This document shows, piece by piece, positions 42,696-51,487 of a stretch of DNA of 64,000 nucleotides. The first letter of the stretch is position 1, and each line of letters opens with the position of its first letter. The DNA is taken from NCBI GenBank assembly GCA_030427405.1, contig JAUHXK010000014.1, positions 27,173-91,172 of the forward strand, given 5' to 3'. Below the pieces are notes generated by a model. The model saw nothing but the letters and a program-made list of their open reading frames with translations. It was not told the DNA's origin and searched no databases. The position numbers and the translations under genes were made by a program. Origin of the DNA: Alphaproteobacteria bacterium (GTDB taxonomy: Bacteria; Pseudomonadota; Alphaproteobacteria; Rhodobacterales; Rhodobacteraceae).

Positions 42696-44723
42696 TCAGA
42701 ACCGTGCGACCGCCTCGACCACAAAGGTCCGACCCGGCTCCATCAGCGGGACCAGGTCATTCGGATAGTCGGCTCCATATGTCGCGCGGTCCGAATAGTT
42801 TTCGTCGAACAGGTTGTTCACCGACAGCCGCAGCGTCAGGTTTGAATAGGCCGGAGGCGTGTATTCGCCAAAGATGTTCACGACCGTATACCCATCAAGC
42901 GAATAGCATGTTGAACAGGTGTTGGTCGCGTCGTTGTCAAATGCCATATCCACCGTTGCACCGAACAATGTATTGATCTGCGGCACATATTGCTGTGCCT
43001 GCAGGGCGATACGTTGCCCGATTGGTGTACCGAACCCAAAGCTCTGGGCCTCATATGTGCCGGTATTCTGGCCATTGATGGTCAGATCGGCATTGGTATA
43101 GGTCAGGCGCAGCGAGCCGTTGAACCAGGAATAGGTTGCATCGAGATTGAAACCCTCGCTTTGCACATCTGCCTGATGGTGAAGATACATGCCCAGCGCA
43201 CCGTCATATTGCATCATACGGGCATTGTCGATTGACGTCCGAAACAGCTCACCCGACAGGTGAAAACTGCCCACGTCCCAGCCAAGCCCCAGGTTGATGT
43301 TCTCACCCCGCGACGATTCAAACCCGTCATAATCGGTGGCCCAGAACTTGTAGTTGTCTTCGATCTGGTAGCCGCCAAAAACGTTGGAATACCCCGCACG
43401 CAGCGACCAGGCATCGCTGAGATGATACGTCGCCGACACGTTAAAGCTGCCACCCGCATCGCTAAGCTCGGTTCCATCGACACCGGTGAAATCCTGCGTG
43501 TCGTACCGCGCGCCGGTCGAGATGCTCCAGCGATCGGACGGATCAAACCGGGCCTGCGCGAAAACGCCGATATTCCTGGCCTTTTCCTGCATGCTGTAAG
43601 TCGGGGCCGTAAAGGTCGAATCCTTGTCATAGAAATCCAGACCGGCAACAATCGTACCGTCCTGAAAGAAACCGCCCCCAAGATGGAACGTGTTCTGCAG
43701 CTTGCCCGAAAGGGTCGTGGACAGCCCTTCATAGCTGGTATCAACCCGCGTGACTTCGGCATCCGAGTAACCGATCACGAATTCAGGGTCCCACATGCCG
43801 CCACCTTGGGTATTGGTATAGCGGAACGAGTAGCTGCTGCGCTCGGTATCATAGGGCACCAGGTCCATGACATAGGGCGCTACCCAATTGCCGAAATTGG
43901 GTTTGTCGTTGCGGTTTTCGGAATCCTTGATCCGCTGACCCGACAATTCGAACCGGTCGCCCTGATCGCCCTCATAGGCGAATTTCAACAGGCCCGTCTG
44001 CATATCCGCCGCCGTTCCTTGCGTCAGGGTACCCGCTCCATCGGTATAGGGGTTGCCTGTTGTGGACCGCGCGTATCCCAGCGTTTCGAAACCGCCGCCC
44101 CGCCCAGCCAGGACAAGCGAGCGTGCAAAGGTGTCCCCGTTGTCGGCATAGCTTGCGCGGAAGGTACCGCCAAAATTCTTGCCGTCCTCGATGACATCAC
44201 CCGCGTCGATCGTTTCCATGATGACCGCACCCGCCGTTGCATTGGGGCCGGTATCCGCCGCTGCAATACCAGGGTCGACCCGGACGAATTTCAACATCCC
44301 CGGATCAAAGACATTGGCGCTGGTGTGGTGGAAAACCCGGTTGTTCTGCAGCGTTCCGTCGATCTGAGTAGTCAGGTTGATCAGGTCAATCCCGTTCACA
44401 AAGACCTTTTGCGTCAGAGGAATTGCCCCGCCGACAGATACGTTGGCGATACCCTCGAACAGGTCTTTGGCATTGCCCAGCCGTGCGCGGTCGACCTCGG
44501 CATCGGACAGGTAAACCGACGACGCCCGGTCCGCATCTTCGCCCAACGGGTCGCGTTTGCGGACCACAATCGGATCAAGTGAAAGCACGTCGGCTTCGGC
44601 CGCGTCTACTGGCGTCGATGCCGTGTCTTCGATGTCCTGCGCGACCACCCCGGTGCCGACCAACAGAGACAAGGCCGACCCGCACAGAAGACCGGCGCGA
44701 ACCGCATTGAATTTGAATGGCAT
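42696..44723 (-). CDS. TonB-dependent outer-membrane receptor
   Basis: 675 residues. A signal peptide (LLCGSALSLLVGTGVVA, ending before QD) is followed by a TonB-box-like LDPIVVRKR near residue 50, the plug domain (DLFEGIANVSVGGA, KVFVNGIDL) and a beta-barrel ending in the aromatic terminus VVEAVARF. SVNNLFDENY is the usual penultimate motif. It imports a ferric siderophore or heme. There is no extended signaling domain, and the FRAP/NPNL heme motifs were not seen. The siderophore ABC genes just upstream suggest a ferri-siderophore. Confidence 0.93.
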   Translation of the reverse strand: MPFKFNAVRAGLLCGSALSLLVGTGVVAQDIEDTASTPVDAAEADVLSLDPIVVRKRDPLGEDADRASSVYLSDAEVDRARLGNAKDLFEGIANVSVGGAIPLTQKVFVNGIDLINLTTQIDGTLQNNRVFHHTSANVFDPGMLKFVRVDPGIAAADTGPNATAGAVIMETIDAGDVIEDGKNFGGTFRASYADNGDTFARSLVLAGRGGGFETLGYARSTTGNPYTDGAGTLTQGTAADMQTGLLKFAYEGDQGDRFELSGQRIKDSENRNDKPNFGNWVAPYVMDLVPYDTERSSYSFRYTNTQGGGMWDPEFVIGYSDAEVTRVDTSYEGLSTTLSGKLQNTFHLGGGFFQDGTIVAGLDFYDKDSTFTAPTYSMQEKARNIGVFAQARFDPSDRWSISTGARYDTQDFTGVDGTELSDAGGSFNVSATYHLSDAWSLRAGYSNVFGGYQIEDNYKFWATDYDGFESSRGENINLGLGWDVGSFHLSGELFRTSIDNARMMQYDGALGMYLHHQADVQSEGFNLDATYSWFNGSLRLTYTNADLTINGQNTGTYEAQSFGFGTPIGQRIALQAQQYVPQINTLFGATVDMAFDNDATNTCSTCYSLDGYTVVNIFGEYTPPAYSNLTLRLSVNNLFDENYSDRATYGADYPNDLVPLMEPGRTFVVEAVARF

Positions 44724-44812
44724 GATTGCCCCCCGTTTCTTTCATTTCTGCCTGGCTGGTTCCATGAAAGAACGTGCGGGGGTAACCGGGGGCTTCGTTA
44801 AGGCCCGGCACC

Positions 44813-44834
44813 ATGACATGCAAGTGCATGTCAT
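44813..44834. promoter_or_regulatory. Candidate operator of the TonB-dependent receptor gene, site A
   Basis: Perfect 10-base arms ATGACATGCA and TGCATGTCAT around AG, 90 bases before the receptor start. The core CATGC-N4-GCATG recurs before the ABC transporter operon, and in degenerate form before the MarR gene. Confidence 0.65.
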
Positions 44835-44857
44835 AAAATCCCCTGACCGGTGTGGCC

Positions 44858-45610
44858 TCAGACCAACACCACCGGGCGACCGTCGATCAGACTGACCCGC
44901 GCATCAGTGCCGAAAACCCGGCGCAGCAATCCGTCGTCGACCACCTGGTCGGGCGGTCCGTCCGCAACCACCTGCCCGGCCTTCAGGGCCACGATCCGAT
45001 CGGCATAGGCGGCCGCATAGTTGATGTCGTGCAGAACGATCACGATGGTCCGGTTCCGGGTCTCGGCCAGATTTCGCAATTGCTCCATCAAGGCGCGCGA
45101 TGTTCCGATATCAAGATTGTTCAGCGGCTCATCCAGCAACAGGTATTCAGTGTCCTGCACGTAAGCCATTGCAACAAATGCGCGTTGCCGCTGACCCCCG
45201 GACAATGTCTCAAGCTGCCTTTCGGCGAGGTCGTCCAGGTCAAAAAGGGTCAGCGCGTGCGCGACCAGGGCGGTATCTTCCGAGGTCGGGCGCCCCTTGT
45301 GATAGGGATAGCGCCCAAACCCGACCAGATCCCGAACCGTCAAACGACTGGCAACGTTCAGTTCCTGGGGCAGGATGGCCAGCGTGCGGGCCAGAACGTC
45401 ATCGGCGGCCACTCCGATCCGCAGGCCGTCGACCTGGATCCCGCCGGATTGAAGCGGTAGCAGGCGGGCCACCAACGACAAAAGCGTCGACTTTCCGGCC
45501 CCGTTTGGCCCGACAAGCGCGACGATCCCACCCTTTTCAAGCTCTAGCGAGACATCGCTGAGGATCGTCCGCCCGGCGATCCGGTGTGTCACGTTTTCGA
45601 TTTCGATCAT
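44858..45610 (-). CDS. Iron-siderophore ABC transporter ATPase
   Basis: 250 residues from the ATG at 45610; the longer frame reads into the permease gene. Walker A VGPNGAGKST, Q-loop in AILPQELN, signature LSGGQRQRAF, Walker B YLLLDEPLNNLD and the switch HD in IVLHDINYAA are all intact. FecE/FhuC-like ATPases power uptake of iron chelates from the periplasm. The start overlaps the preceding permease stop. It is the last gene of the four-gene ABC operon, ahead of the separately transcribed receptor. Confidence 0.95.
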   Translation of the reverse strand: MIEIENVTHRIAGRTILSDVSLELEKGGIVALVGPNGAGKSTLLSLVARLLPLQSGGIQVDGLRIGVAADDVLARTLAILPQELNVASRLTVRDLVGFGRYPYHKGRPTSEDTALVAHALTLFDLDDLAERQLETLSGGQRQRAFVAMAYVQDTEYLLLDEPLNNLDIGTSRALMEQLRNLAETRNRTIVIVLHDINYAAAYADRIVALKAGQVVADGPPDQVVDDGLLRRVFGTDARVSLIDGRPVVLV

Positions 45611-46545
45611 CGCAAGCTCCGCAGCAGCAGGAAAAGAAACACAAGACCTCCGATAAATTCGACCACGACGCTCAGGGGGGTACTCAGGTTCAGAACCCGT
45701 TCCATCGCGGTCTGACCGCCGACCAGAACAATCCCCGCGATCAACGCCGCCGCGGGCAACAGATGCGCGTGGCGCGGTGACGGCACCACCAGATAGGTCA
45801 GGCTGGTGACCAGCAATCCGAAGAACGCCACCGGCCCGACCAGCGCGGTGGACACGGCGACCAGAACCGAGACAAGGATCAAAACCTGCCATTGCGCCCG
45901 CTTCGGTGGCTCGCCCAGCGATGTCGACAGGACCGGGCCCAGCGGAAGAACGTCCAGGCGGTGGCGAATGCGCCAGATCGCGGCCATCGCGCCGCCGGAC
46001 AAAACCACGGCAACAATCAGCAAGTCGGTTTCCAGCCCCGAGAACCGCGCAAAGGACACGGCCTGCACGACTGCATATTCATTGGGGTCGATGACACGTT
46101 GAAAATAGGACGTGACGGATCGGAACAGGACCGAAAGCACAACGCCGGTCAGGATCATCCGCATAAGATCGTCGCGCCCTGCCCGCAGCACAAGCATGAA
46201 CAATACAAGCGACGCCGCGCACAGCATCACGACGTTAACCGCCATCAGCCCCTGGGCCGGTAGCGTGTTGTAGACGCGCGCACCAAGGGACCAGACCAGC
46301 AGGCTTTGCAGCAACAGGTACAGCGCATCGAAACCCATGATCGACGGCGTCAGAATGCGGTTTCCTGTGATTGTCTGGAAAATCACCGTGGCCCAGGACA
46401 ATGACATCCCGACCAGTAAAAGCGCCGCAAGCTTCTGACCCCGGTGGGCCAGCACAAAGGACCAGTCGCCCCTGGCACCAAGTGTTAGGTACGCGCCGCA
46501 GCACAATATCAGCAACCCGGCAAGGCCGGCGAGTCTAACGTGCAA
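45607..46545 (-). CDS. Iron-siderophore ABC transporter permease 2
   Basis: 312 residues if the TTG at 46545 is used, which has GGAGG 8 bases upstream and overlaps the end of permease 1. FecCD family: about nine hydrophobic helices, with ATVIFQTITGNRILTPSIMGFDALYLLLQ (cut at GNRILTPSIMGF) as the family signature and LVGPVAFFGLLVTSLTYLVV as the coupling segment. It pairs with permease 1. The order of binding protein, permease, permease, ATPase is the YclQNOP/FatB type. Confidence 0.92.
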   Translation of the reverse strand: MHVRLAGLAGLLILCCGAYLTLGARGDWSFVLAHRGQKLAALLLVGMSLSWATVIFQTITGNRILTPSIMGFDALYLLLQSLLVWSLGARVYNTLPAQGLMAVNVVMLCAASLVLFMLVLRAGRDDLMRMILTGVVLSVLFRSVTSYFQRVIDPNEYAVVQAVSFARFSGLETDLLIVAVVLSGGAMAAIWRIRHRLDVLPLGPVLSTSLGEPPKRAQWQVLILVSVLVAVSTALVGPVAFFGLLVTSLTYLVVPSPRHAHLLPAAALIAGIVLVGGQTAMERVLNLSTPLSVVVEFIGGLVFLFLLLRSLR

Positions 46546-47476
46546 GGCGCGCGCCTCCGTACAGCAGCCACAAAAAGGCCACCGCGCCAAAGATGCCGAT
46601 CACCGTACCGACAGGCATTTCAAACGGATAGATCACCAACCGGCCCACGATGTCGGCCGCCAGAACCAGTGCGGCCCCAAGCATGGCCGTCAAAGGCAAG
46701 GACCGCCTCAGGTTGTCGCCCGCGATCTGGCTGACCAGATTGGGCACAACCAGGCCCACAAACGGGATCATGCCGACGGTAACAACCGTCAGCCCGGTCA
46801 CCACCGAAATCACGATCAACCCCAGAAAAACGACCTGGCGATAGTTCAGACCAAGGTTCAGGCTGACTGCCTCGCCCAGACCGATGATGGAAAGCTGATC
46901 GGCAACCAAATAGCTTAGCCCGGCGGCCAGACCGGCCAGCCAAAGCAACTCGTACCGGCCGCGCAGCGTTCCGGAAAACTCGCCATTCATCCAGATCCCG
47001 ATGAATTGCAGCATGTCCGCCTGATAGGCAACATAGGTCACGCCTGCCCCGACGACGCCGCCATAGATCAACCCCACCAGCGGAACCAGCAGGGGTTGCG
47101 TCGGCGGCAACTTGCGCACGATGGCAAAAAACACCAGTGACCCGCCCAGCGCCGCCAAGGATGCCAAAACCATCTTGAGACCGACCGAAGCGGCGGGGAA
47201 AAGCATGGCTGTCAACAAGATACCCAATGCCGCGCTTTGGCCGGTACCGGCTGTCATAGGTTCGACAAACCGGTTTCGTGCTATCTGCTGCATGATCTGA
47301 CCGGCAATGGCCAGCGAAGCCCCTGTCAGCACGGTCGCTACGGTTCGGGGGAACCTGCTGTCGCGGATAAGGCTCCAGACCTCGTGCCGATCCGCTTGCC
47401 AGACGTCAATAACCCCGACGAACAGGGAAAGTGACGCCAGCACCGCCAGCGCGATCAGTCCAAGCCACGCGTTCAT
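46535..47476 (-). CDS. Iron-siderophore ABC transporter permease 1
   Basis: 313 residues, FecCD family, with about nine membrane helices. The motif FPRTVATVLTGASLAIAGQIMQQIARNRFVEP (cut here to LAIAGQIMQQIARN) is the conserved family block, and VGMIPFVGLVVPNLVSQIAGD the coupling loop. The end overlaps permease 2 by 11 bases, and it starts 6 bases after the binding-protein stop, so the genes are coupled. Confidence 0.94.
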   Translation of the reverse strand: MNAWLGLIALAVLASLSLFVGVIDVWQADRHEVWSLIRDSRFPRTVATVLTGASLAIAGQIMQQIARNRFVEPMTAGTGQSAALGILLTAMLFPAASVGLKMVLASLAALGGSLVFFAIVRKLPPTQPLLVPLVGLIYGGVVGAGVTYVAYQADMLQFIGIWMNGEFSGTLRGRYELLWLAGLAAGLSYLVADQLSIIGLGEAVSLNLGLNYRQVVFLGLIVISVVTGLTVVTVGMIPFVGLVVPNLVSQIAGDNLRRSLPLTAMLGAALVLAADIVGRLVIYPFEMPVGTVIGIFGAVAFLWLLYGGARLAR

Positions 47477-47482
47477 TGCCGT

Positions 47483-48379
47483 TCAGCCGCGCGAAAAACC
47501 GGCGATCAGGTCGTCCAAGGTGCGGATCATCGACTGAACACCGCCCCCGGCGATATAGATATCGGCCGCGTTCAAATAGATGACCTGACCCGATTTCCAT
47601 GCCTTGCTTTGTTGCACCAGGGCATTGTCCAGGGTTGCCTGCGCCGCTTCGCCCGGCTGCCCAATGGCTGCCAACCGATCCACGACCACCAGCCAATCCG
47701 GGTCGGCGTCTCGGATGAACTCGAACGAAATCGCCTCGCCATGCGTGGCGGTACTGATTTCCGGGGCGGCTTCGGGCAGGCCGAGATCCTTGTGCAGCCA
47801 ACCGAACCGACCGCCCGCGCCATAGGCGCTGATCTTGGGGCCGTTGGTCATCACGATCAGGACATCGCCTTTTCCTGCGGCAGCCTGCGCGGCCTGCGAC
47901 ATCCGATCATCCAGCTTTTTCTCCAGCCCGGCGGCCGCGTCAGTTTTGCCGAATATCCGTCCATAATCACGCAACCGTTTGACCGCGTCGCCAACAAGGT
48001 CTTGGTCAATTGTCATGTCGATGCTGGGCGCAATTCGGGCCATGTTGTCCAATTGGTCCGAGCTGCGGCTGCCCACGATGATCAGGTCAGGCTTCAGCGC
48101 ATGCACGCCTTCGAAATCCGGCTCCCAGAATGTGCCAAGCGGGGTCGCGTCCCTGGCGACATCGTCCAGGTAATCAACATACAAACCGTCCACGGTGCCC
48201 GCGATGGGAACGCCCAGCGCATTGATGGTATCCGCCGCAGCGACGTCAAAAACCGCGATTCTTTGCGGGTTTTCTGACACGTCCGCCGGGCCACGGTAGG
48301 TTTCGATTTTCAGGGGGTCAGCCACAGATGCGGTGGCCAGGAAAGTTGTCGCGACTAGGGCGCTCAAGCGGGCAATCAT
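47483..48379 (-). CDS. Siderophore ABC transporter substrate-binding protein (FatB/YclQ/CeuE-like)
   Basis: 298 residues with a signal peptide (MIARLSALVATTFLATASVA) and no lipobox, so a soluble periplasmic protein. The class III binding fold shows in NPQRIAVFDVAAADTINALG, ALKPDLIIVGSRSSDQLDN, APSIDMTIDQD and DADPDWLVVVDRLAAIG, typical of the catecholate/petrobactin-type group (CeuE, YclQ, FatB). It delivers ferric siderophore to the two permeases. The CATGC-N4-GCATG palindrome lies about 60 bases upstream. The precise siderophore is unknown, and no siderophore synthesis genes occur in the window. Confidence 0.92.
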   Translation of the reverse strand: MIARLSALVATTFLATASVADPLKIETYRGPADVSENPQRIAVFDVAAADTINALGVPIAGTVDGLYVDYLDDVARDATPLGTFWEPDFEGVHALKPDLIIVGSRSSDQLDNMARIAPSIDMTIDQDLVGDAVKRLRDYGRIFGKTDAAAGLEKKLDDRMSQAAQAAAGKGDVLIVMTNGPKISAYGAGGRFGWLHKDLGLPEAAPEISTATHGEAISFEFIRDADPDWLVVVDRLAAIGQPGEAAQATLDNALVQQSKAWKSGQVIYLNAADIYIAGGGVQSMIRTLDDLIAGFSRG

Positions 48380-48429
48380 CAGGTAACCTCGGACCTAAGA
48401 GAATACGGATAATAGAGGTGACGCTGGCT

Positions 48430-48447
48430 TCATGCGCTTGCATGTGA
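48430..48447. promoter_or_regulatory. Candidate operator of the siderophore ABC operon, site B
   Basis: TCATGCGCTTGCATGTGA has the same CATGC-N4-GCATG core as site A (44813), and read on the other strand shares CATGCAAG and GCATG with it. It lies 50-70 bases before the binding-protein start. Confidence 0.6.
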
Positions 48448-48483
48448 CTTGCGCGCGGACATTCGCATATCCGCTGGGAGAGT

Positions 48484-48768
48484 TCAATCCGACCAGGACA
48501 GCCCGGTCAGCTTTTCGCGAAACGCGAATCGGATAATGTGGTCTTCGACGACGGCTTTGGTTTTCTCCAACCCTTGCGCATCGTCAGATTGCGCAACGAA
48601 GTCGAGGCGATCATCAGATGCGGCAAGGTCAAGCTGACCGACCGGGAAACTGACTTTGCCTTCCGTTTCGGTATATTCTGCGTCGACTTTGTGCCCGAAA
48701 TGCTTGCAAAGTTGCTGCAAGTATCGGCTGGCATTTGGGGTTTCAAACGAACTTCGTGAGGTGAGCAT
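48484..48768 (-). CDS. DUF2218 family protein
   Basis: 94 residues from the ATG at 48768, with GGAAAGG upstream; the frame extends to 48861 without a start signal. The DUF2218 pattern is visible as SRSSFETPNASRYLQQLCKHFGHKV (shown in part), then a beta-rich end (GKVSFPVGQLDLAASDDRLDF). The family is small, cytosolic and, from memory, often found with iron-uptake genes. The function is not known. It lies just upstream of the siderophore operon on the same strand, with operator B between them. Confidence 0.85.
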   Translation of the reverse strand: MLTSRSSFETPNASRYLQQLCKHFGHKVDAEYTETEGKVSFPVGQLDLAASDDRLDFVAQSDDAQGLEKTKAVVEDHIIRFAFREKLTGLSWSD

Positions 48769-48875
48769 GGCAGACCTTTCCCTGCTATTGGTGCAAAATT
48801 CACCGGCGCAAGGTTTCGGAAATGTCTGACCGGCGCAACCTGAAACTGCCGCGCCACGCAAACGAAAAGCCGCCG

Positions 48876-49430
48876 TCAGAGCATCCCTGCCAGATTGGCC
48901 ATCGGCGTTTCGCGCACCACGTCAAACAGGTTTTCCGCACCCGATGATTGTATGTGCACCCTAAGCGTCCGCGCGTTTGGAAAGCGGTCGAAATAGGCAA
49001 ACTGCACTTCGTCAACTGCCTGAATATCCTGGCAATGGATCAGGTATTCTGCCTGAAACTCGGTATGACTGGCCGCGCCATCCGAGCCATCATCCGAAGC
49101 CTCGCCCCCCTGCTCCGGCGCGCCGTCAACCAGGGCTACATTCGCGGAAACGGTATGACACCCGCCATTTTCGGGAACGAGAAACAACTCAAGCGGACGG
49201 GACAGGTCGGATATCGCCCCCGCGACCAGCGATCGGTCGTCATCCGTCGCGGCCGGGCCTTCAAAGCCGACAATGTCCACACCGGGTGCGGCCAGCGACA
49301 AGGTGAATTCAGGTCCGGAAACAGTAACTTTCAGAATACCGGTTCCGTGTTCATGCTCTTGCAGAACTTCGGCCCCCTGTGCGGTCAACGAGACCGGCAG
49401 AACCATGAGTACCAAAACCGAGAACTTCAT
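48876..49430 (-). CDS. ZrgA-like (DUF2796) exported metal-binding protein
   Basis: 184 residues from the ATG at 49430; an ATG at 49439 is an alternative. The signal peptide ends near TAQGA, followed by EVLQEHEHGTGILKVTV, the His-rich start of DUF2796. FTLSLAAPGVDIVGFEG is the conserved core. A Gly/Asp/Ser-rich acidic loop with HTEF lies in the middle and the end is AYFDRFPNARTLRV. ZrgA was described in zinc uptake in Vibrio (family knowledge). Here it sits upstream of DUF2218 and the siderophore genes without the usual zinc ABC partners. Confidence 0.82.
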   Translation of the reverse strand: MKFSVLVLMVLPVSLTAQGAEVLQEHEHGTGILKVTVSGPEFTLSLAAPGVDIVGFEGPAATDDDRSLVAGAISDLSRPLELFLVPENGGCHTVSANVALVDGAPEQGGEASDDGSDGAASHTEFQAEYLIHCQDIQAVDEVQFAYFDRFPNARTLRVHIQSSGAENLFDVVRETPMANLAGML

Positions 49431-49653
49431 AACCGCCATTGCACCAACAAGAGAATCACGTCGTCCATTTTAACTTCTTTGTAACGTTCCGCAACGACGG
49501 CAGCCCTTTGACAGACCCGCTGGATATGGGGAGTTGGACAGGCGCCACGACGACACCGCAAGCGTCCGAGGCCTTTTCCCGGCCGGGCAGTTTGGTCCAT
49601 AGGTTAAAAAAGGGCACCCGGGATGCATCTTTATCAAGGTCATGCGACAATTC

Positions 49654-49668
49654 TGACAATAAAACTCA
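49654..49668 (+). promoter_or_regulatory. Iron box TGACAATAAAACTCA (TGA-N9-TCA)
   Basis: It fits the TGA-N9-TCA iron-responsive box described for RirA-type regulators of alphaproteobacteria. A second box with the same TGACAA...ACTCA ends follows 27 bases later. Both precede the imelysin operon. Confidence 0.6.
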
Positions 49669-49680
49669 GGTTGACTTGAC

Positions 49681-49695
49681 TGACAAATTCACTCA
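49681..49695 (+). promoter_or_regulatory. Iron box TGACAAATTCACTCA (TGA-N9-TCA)
   Basis: Second of the tandem pair, 72 bases before the imelysin start. The 27-base spacing puts the two on nearly the same helical side, allowing two dimers. Confidence 0.6.
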
Positions 49696-49767
49696 GTTTT
49701 CCCGCAGCCCCGCCTGACTGCGGGCGGAACACAGAAAATTTGCATCTGACAGGAAAGACTACGCCCC

Positions 49768-51039
49768 ATGACCAAGCTATTTACAGCGGCAAGCGCGTTG
49801 ACGCTGTGCGTCGCGACCGCCGCATTTTCCAGCGACGCCCCCTCGAAGGCCGATGTTCTGAATACCTATGCCGATATTGCCGAAGCGAAATATGACGACA
49901 GCCTGATTTCGGCCAAGGCGCTGCAGGCCGCAGTGAACGCCCTGATCGCCGAGCCGTCGGATGCCACGCTGAACGCGGCCCGCGCCGCCTGGGTCGCGGC
50001 TCGTGTTCCTTACCAGCAAACCGAAGTCTATCGCTTTGGCAATGCGATTGTCGACGACTGGGAAGGCAAGGTGAATGCCTGGCCGCTGGACGAGGGTCTG
50101 ATCGACTATGTTGACGCGGCATATGGCGGCGCAACGGACGAAAATGAATTTGCGGTACTGAACGTCATCGCCAACCCCAGCTTCGAGCTGTCGGGCGAGA
50201 CCATCGACGCAAGCAAAATTACCCCGGAACTGCTGGGTGAAACCCTGCACGAGGCGGACGGTATCGAAGCAAACGTCGCCACCGGCTACCACGCCATCGA
50301 GTTTCTGCTGTGGGGCCAGGACATGAACGGCCATAACGCGGGCGCGGGCAACCGTCCCTGGACAGATTATGCGCAAGGCGATGATTGCACCGGCGGCAAC
50401 TGCGATCGCCGCGCAGAGTACCTGTCTGCCGCGACCGAACTGCTGATCAGCGACCTGGAATGGATGACAGCGCAGTGGAAAGAGGGTGGCGCGGCCCGCG
50501 CGGCCCTGACCGAGAACGAAGCCGCAGGTGTCAGCGCGATCCTGACCGGCATGGGGTCGTTGTCCTATGGGGAGCAGGCAGGCGAGCGCATGCGTCTTGG
50601 CCTGATGCTGAACGATCCCGAAGAAGAGCATGACTGTTTTTCGGACAACACCCACAACAGCCACTATTACGATGGTCTGGGCATTCAGAATGTCTATCTG
50701 GGCGAATATGTCCGCATCGACGGCACTCCGGTTTCGGGGGCATCGCTGTCGGACCTGGTGATCGCGGCAGACCCTGCGCTGGACGTCGAGATGAAGGCCA
50801 AACTGTCAAACACCATGCAGGCGCTGGGCCGTCTCAAATCGACAGCCGAAGCCGGTTTTGCCTATGATCAGATGCTGGAAAGCGGAAACGTCGGAGGCGA
50901 AGCCCTTATCATGGGTGGCGTCAACGGTTTGGTCGACCAGACCAAGACCATCGAGCGTATCGTCGCCTTGCTGGAACTGGACCAGATCGATTTCGAAGGC
51001 TCCGACAGCCTGGACAACCCCGACGCGGTTTTCCACTAA
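49768..51039 (+). CDS. Imelysin family protein (IrpA-like), first gene of iron operon
   Basis: 423 residues with a signal peptide (TKLFTAASALTLCVATAAFS) and so periplasmic. The imelysin/EfeO-like fold shows in YQQTEVYRFG, DDWEGKVNAWPLDEGLIDY and the GxHxxE metal motif in GYHAIEFLLWG. A later segment with the HDCFSDNTHNSHYYDG block is typical of IrpA. These proteins are thought to bind iron for uptake. Two iron boxes lie upstream. It begins a set with bfd, bfr, a diheme protein, another imelysin and a DUF1513 protein. Confidence 0.94.
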   Translation: MTKLFTAASALTLCVATAAFSSDAPSKADVLNTYADIAEAKYDDSLISAKALQAAVNALIAEPSDATLNAARAAWVAARVPYQQTEVYRFGNAIVDDWEGKVNAWPLDEGLIDYVDAAYGGATDENEFAVLNVIANPSFELSGETIDASKITPELLGETLHEADGIEANVATGYHAIEFLLWGQDMNGHNAGAGNRPWTDYAQGDDCTGGNCDRRAEYLSAATELLISDLEWMTAQWKEGGAARAALTENEAAGVSAILTGMGSLSYGEQAGERMRLGLMLNDPEEEHDCFSDNTHNSHYYDGLGIQNVYLGEYVRIDGTPVSGASLSDLVIAADPALDVEMKAKLSNTMQALGRLKSTAEAGFAYDQMLESGNVGGEALIMGGVNGLVDQTKTIERIVALLELDQIDFEGSDSLDNPDAVFH

Positions 51040-51047
51040 TCACCGGC

Positions 51048-51070
51048 GGCCGGCCCTGCGTGGGCCGGCC
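51048..51070 (+). other. Perfect GC-rich hairpin after the imelysin gene
   Basis: GGCCGGCCC-tgcgt-GGGCCGGCC, a 9-bp stem 8 bases after the stop, without a T run. It may attenuate transcription or protect the 3' end of the first message while bfd and bfr continue. Confidence 0.5.
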
Positions 51071-51193
51071 TGCCTTCGAGCCAGTCGAACTGTCCTTTTA
51101 CCCCGGTTCAGCGTTGCATGACCAATTTTCAACTGGACCAATCGCAATTAACTTACTATTTAAGTCAGATAAGAAACTGCGGGTCGAGTCGCC

Positions 51194-51487
51194 ATGATCG
51201 TATGTCACTGCACAAACATCTCTGATACCGATATCCACGCCGCAATCGACTGGATGCGCGCCGCCGACCCCCGCGCCATTATCACGCCTGGTAAAATCTA
51301 CCACGCGCTTGGAAGGTCAGCGGATTGTGGCGGTTGCATGCCTCTTTTTCTGGACACCATGCGCTCAAGCGATAATCTGGAAGTCCCCATGCAACTCCGT
51401 GCGCTTCGCACCGGAGTAACTCAGGAGAATTCAGATGAAGGGCGACCCGAAGGTCATCGAATACCTAAACAAATCCCTGCGGCATGA
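51194..51487 (+). CDS. bfd: Bacterioferritin-associated ferredoxin (2Fe-2S)
   Basis: 97 residues. The BFD-like [2Fe-2S] site uses C4 and C6 (MIVCHC) with C45 and C48 (DCGGC), the unusual C-x-C...C-x-x-C set. [12 protein letters not shown] lies between them. Bfd reduces the iron core of bacterioferritin to release Fe2+. The last 53 bases overlap the bfr gene in another frame, giving a nonconserved tail of about 17 residues, so coupling with bfr is tight. Confidence 0.9.
   Translation: MIVCHCTNISDTDIHAAIDWMRAADPRAIITPGKIYHALGRSADCGGCMPLFLDTMRSSDNLEVPMQLRALRTGVTQENSDEGRPEGHRIPKQIPAA

Larger units (their letters stand above)
49440..49767. other. Divergent regulatory region between ZrgA-like gene and the imelysin operon
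   Basis: 328 bases with no gene. It contains two tandem TGA-N9-TCA boxes (listed separately) in its right third and is AT-rich there, as expected for an iron-regulated promoter. No Zur-type palindrome was clear on the left side. Confidence 0.6.
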
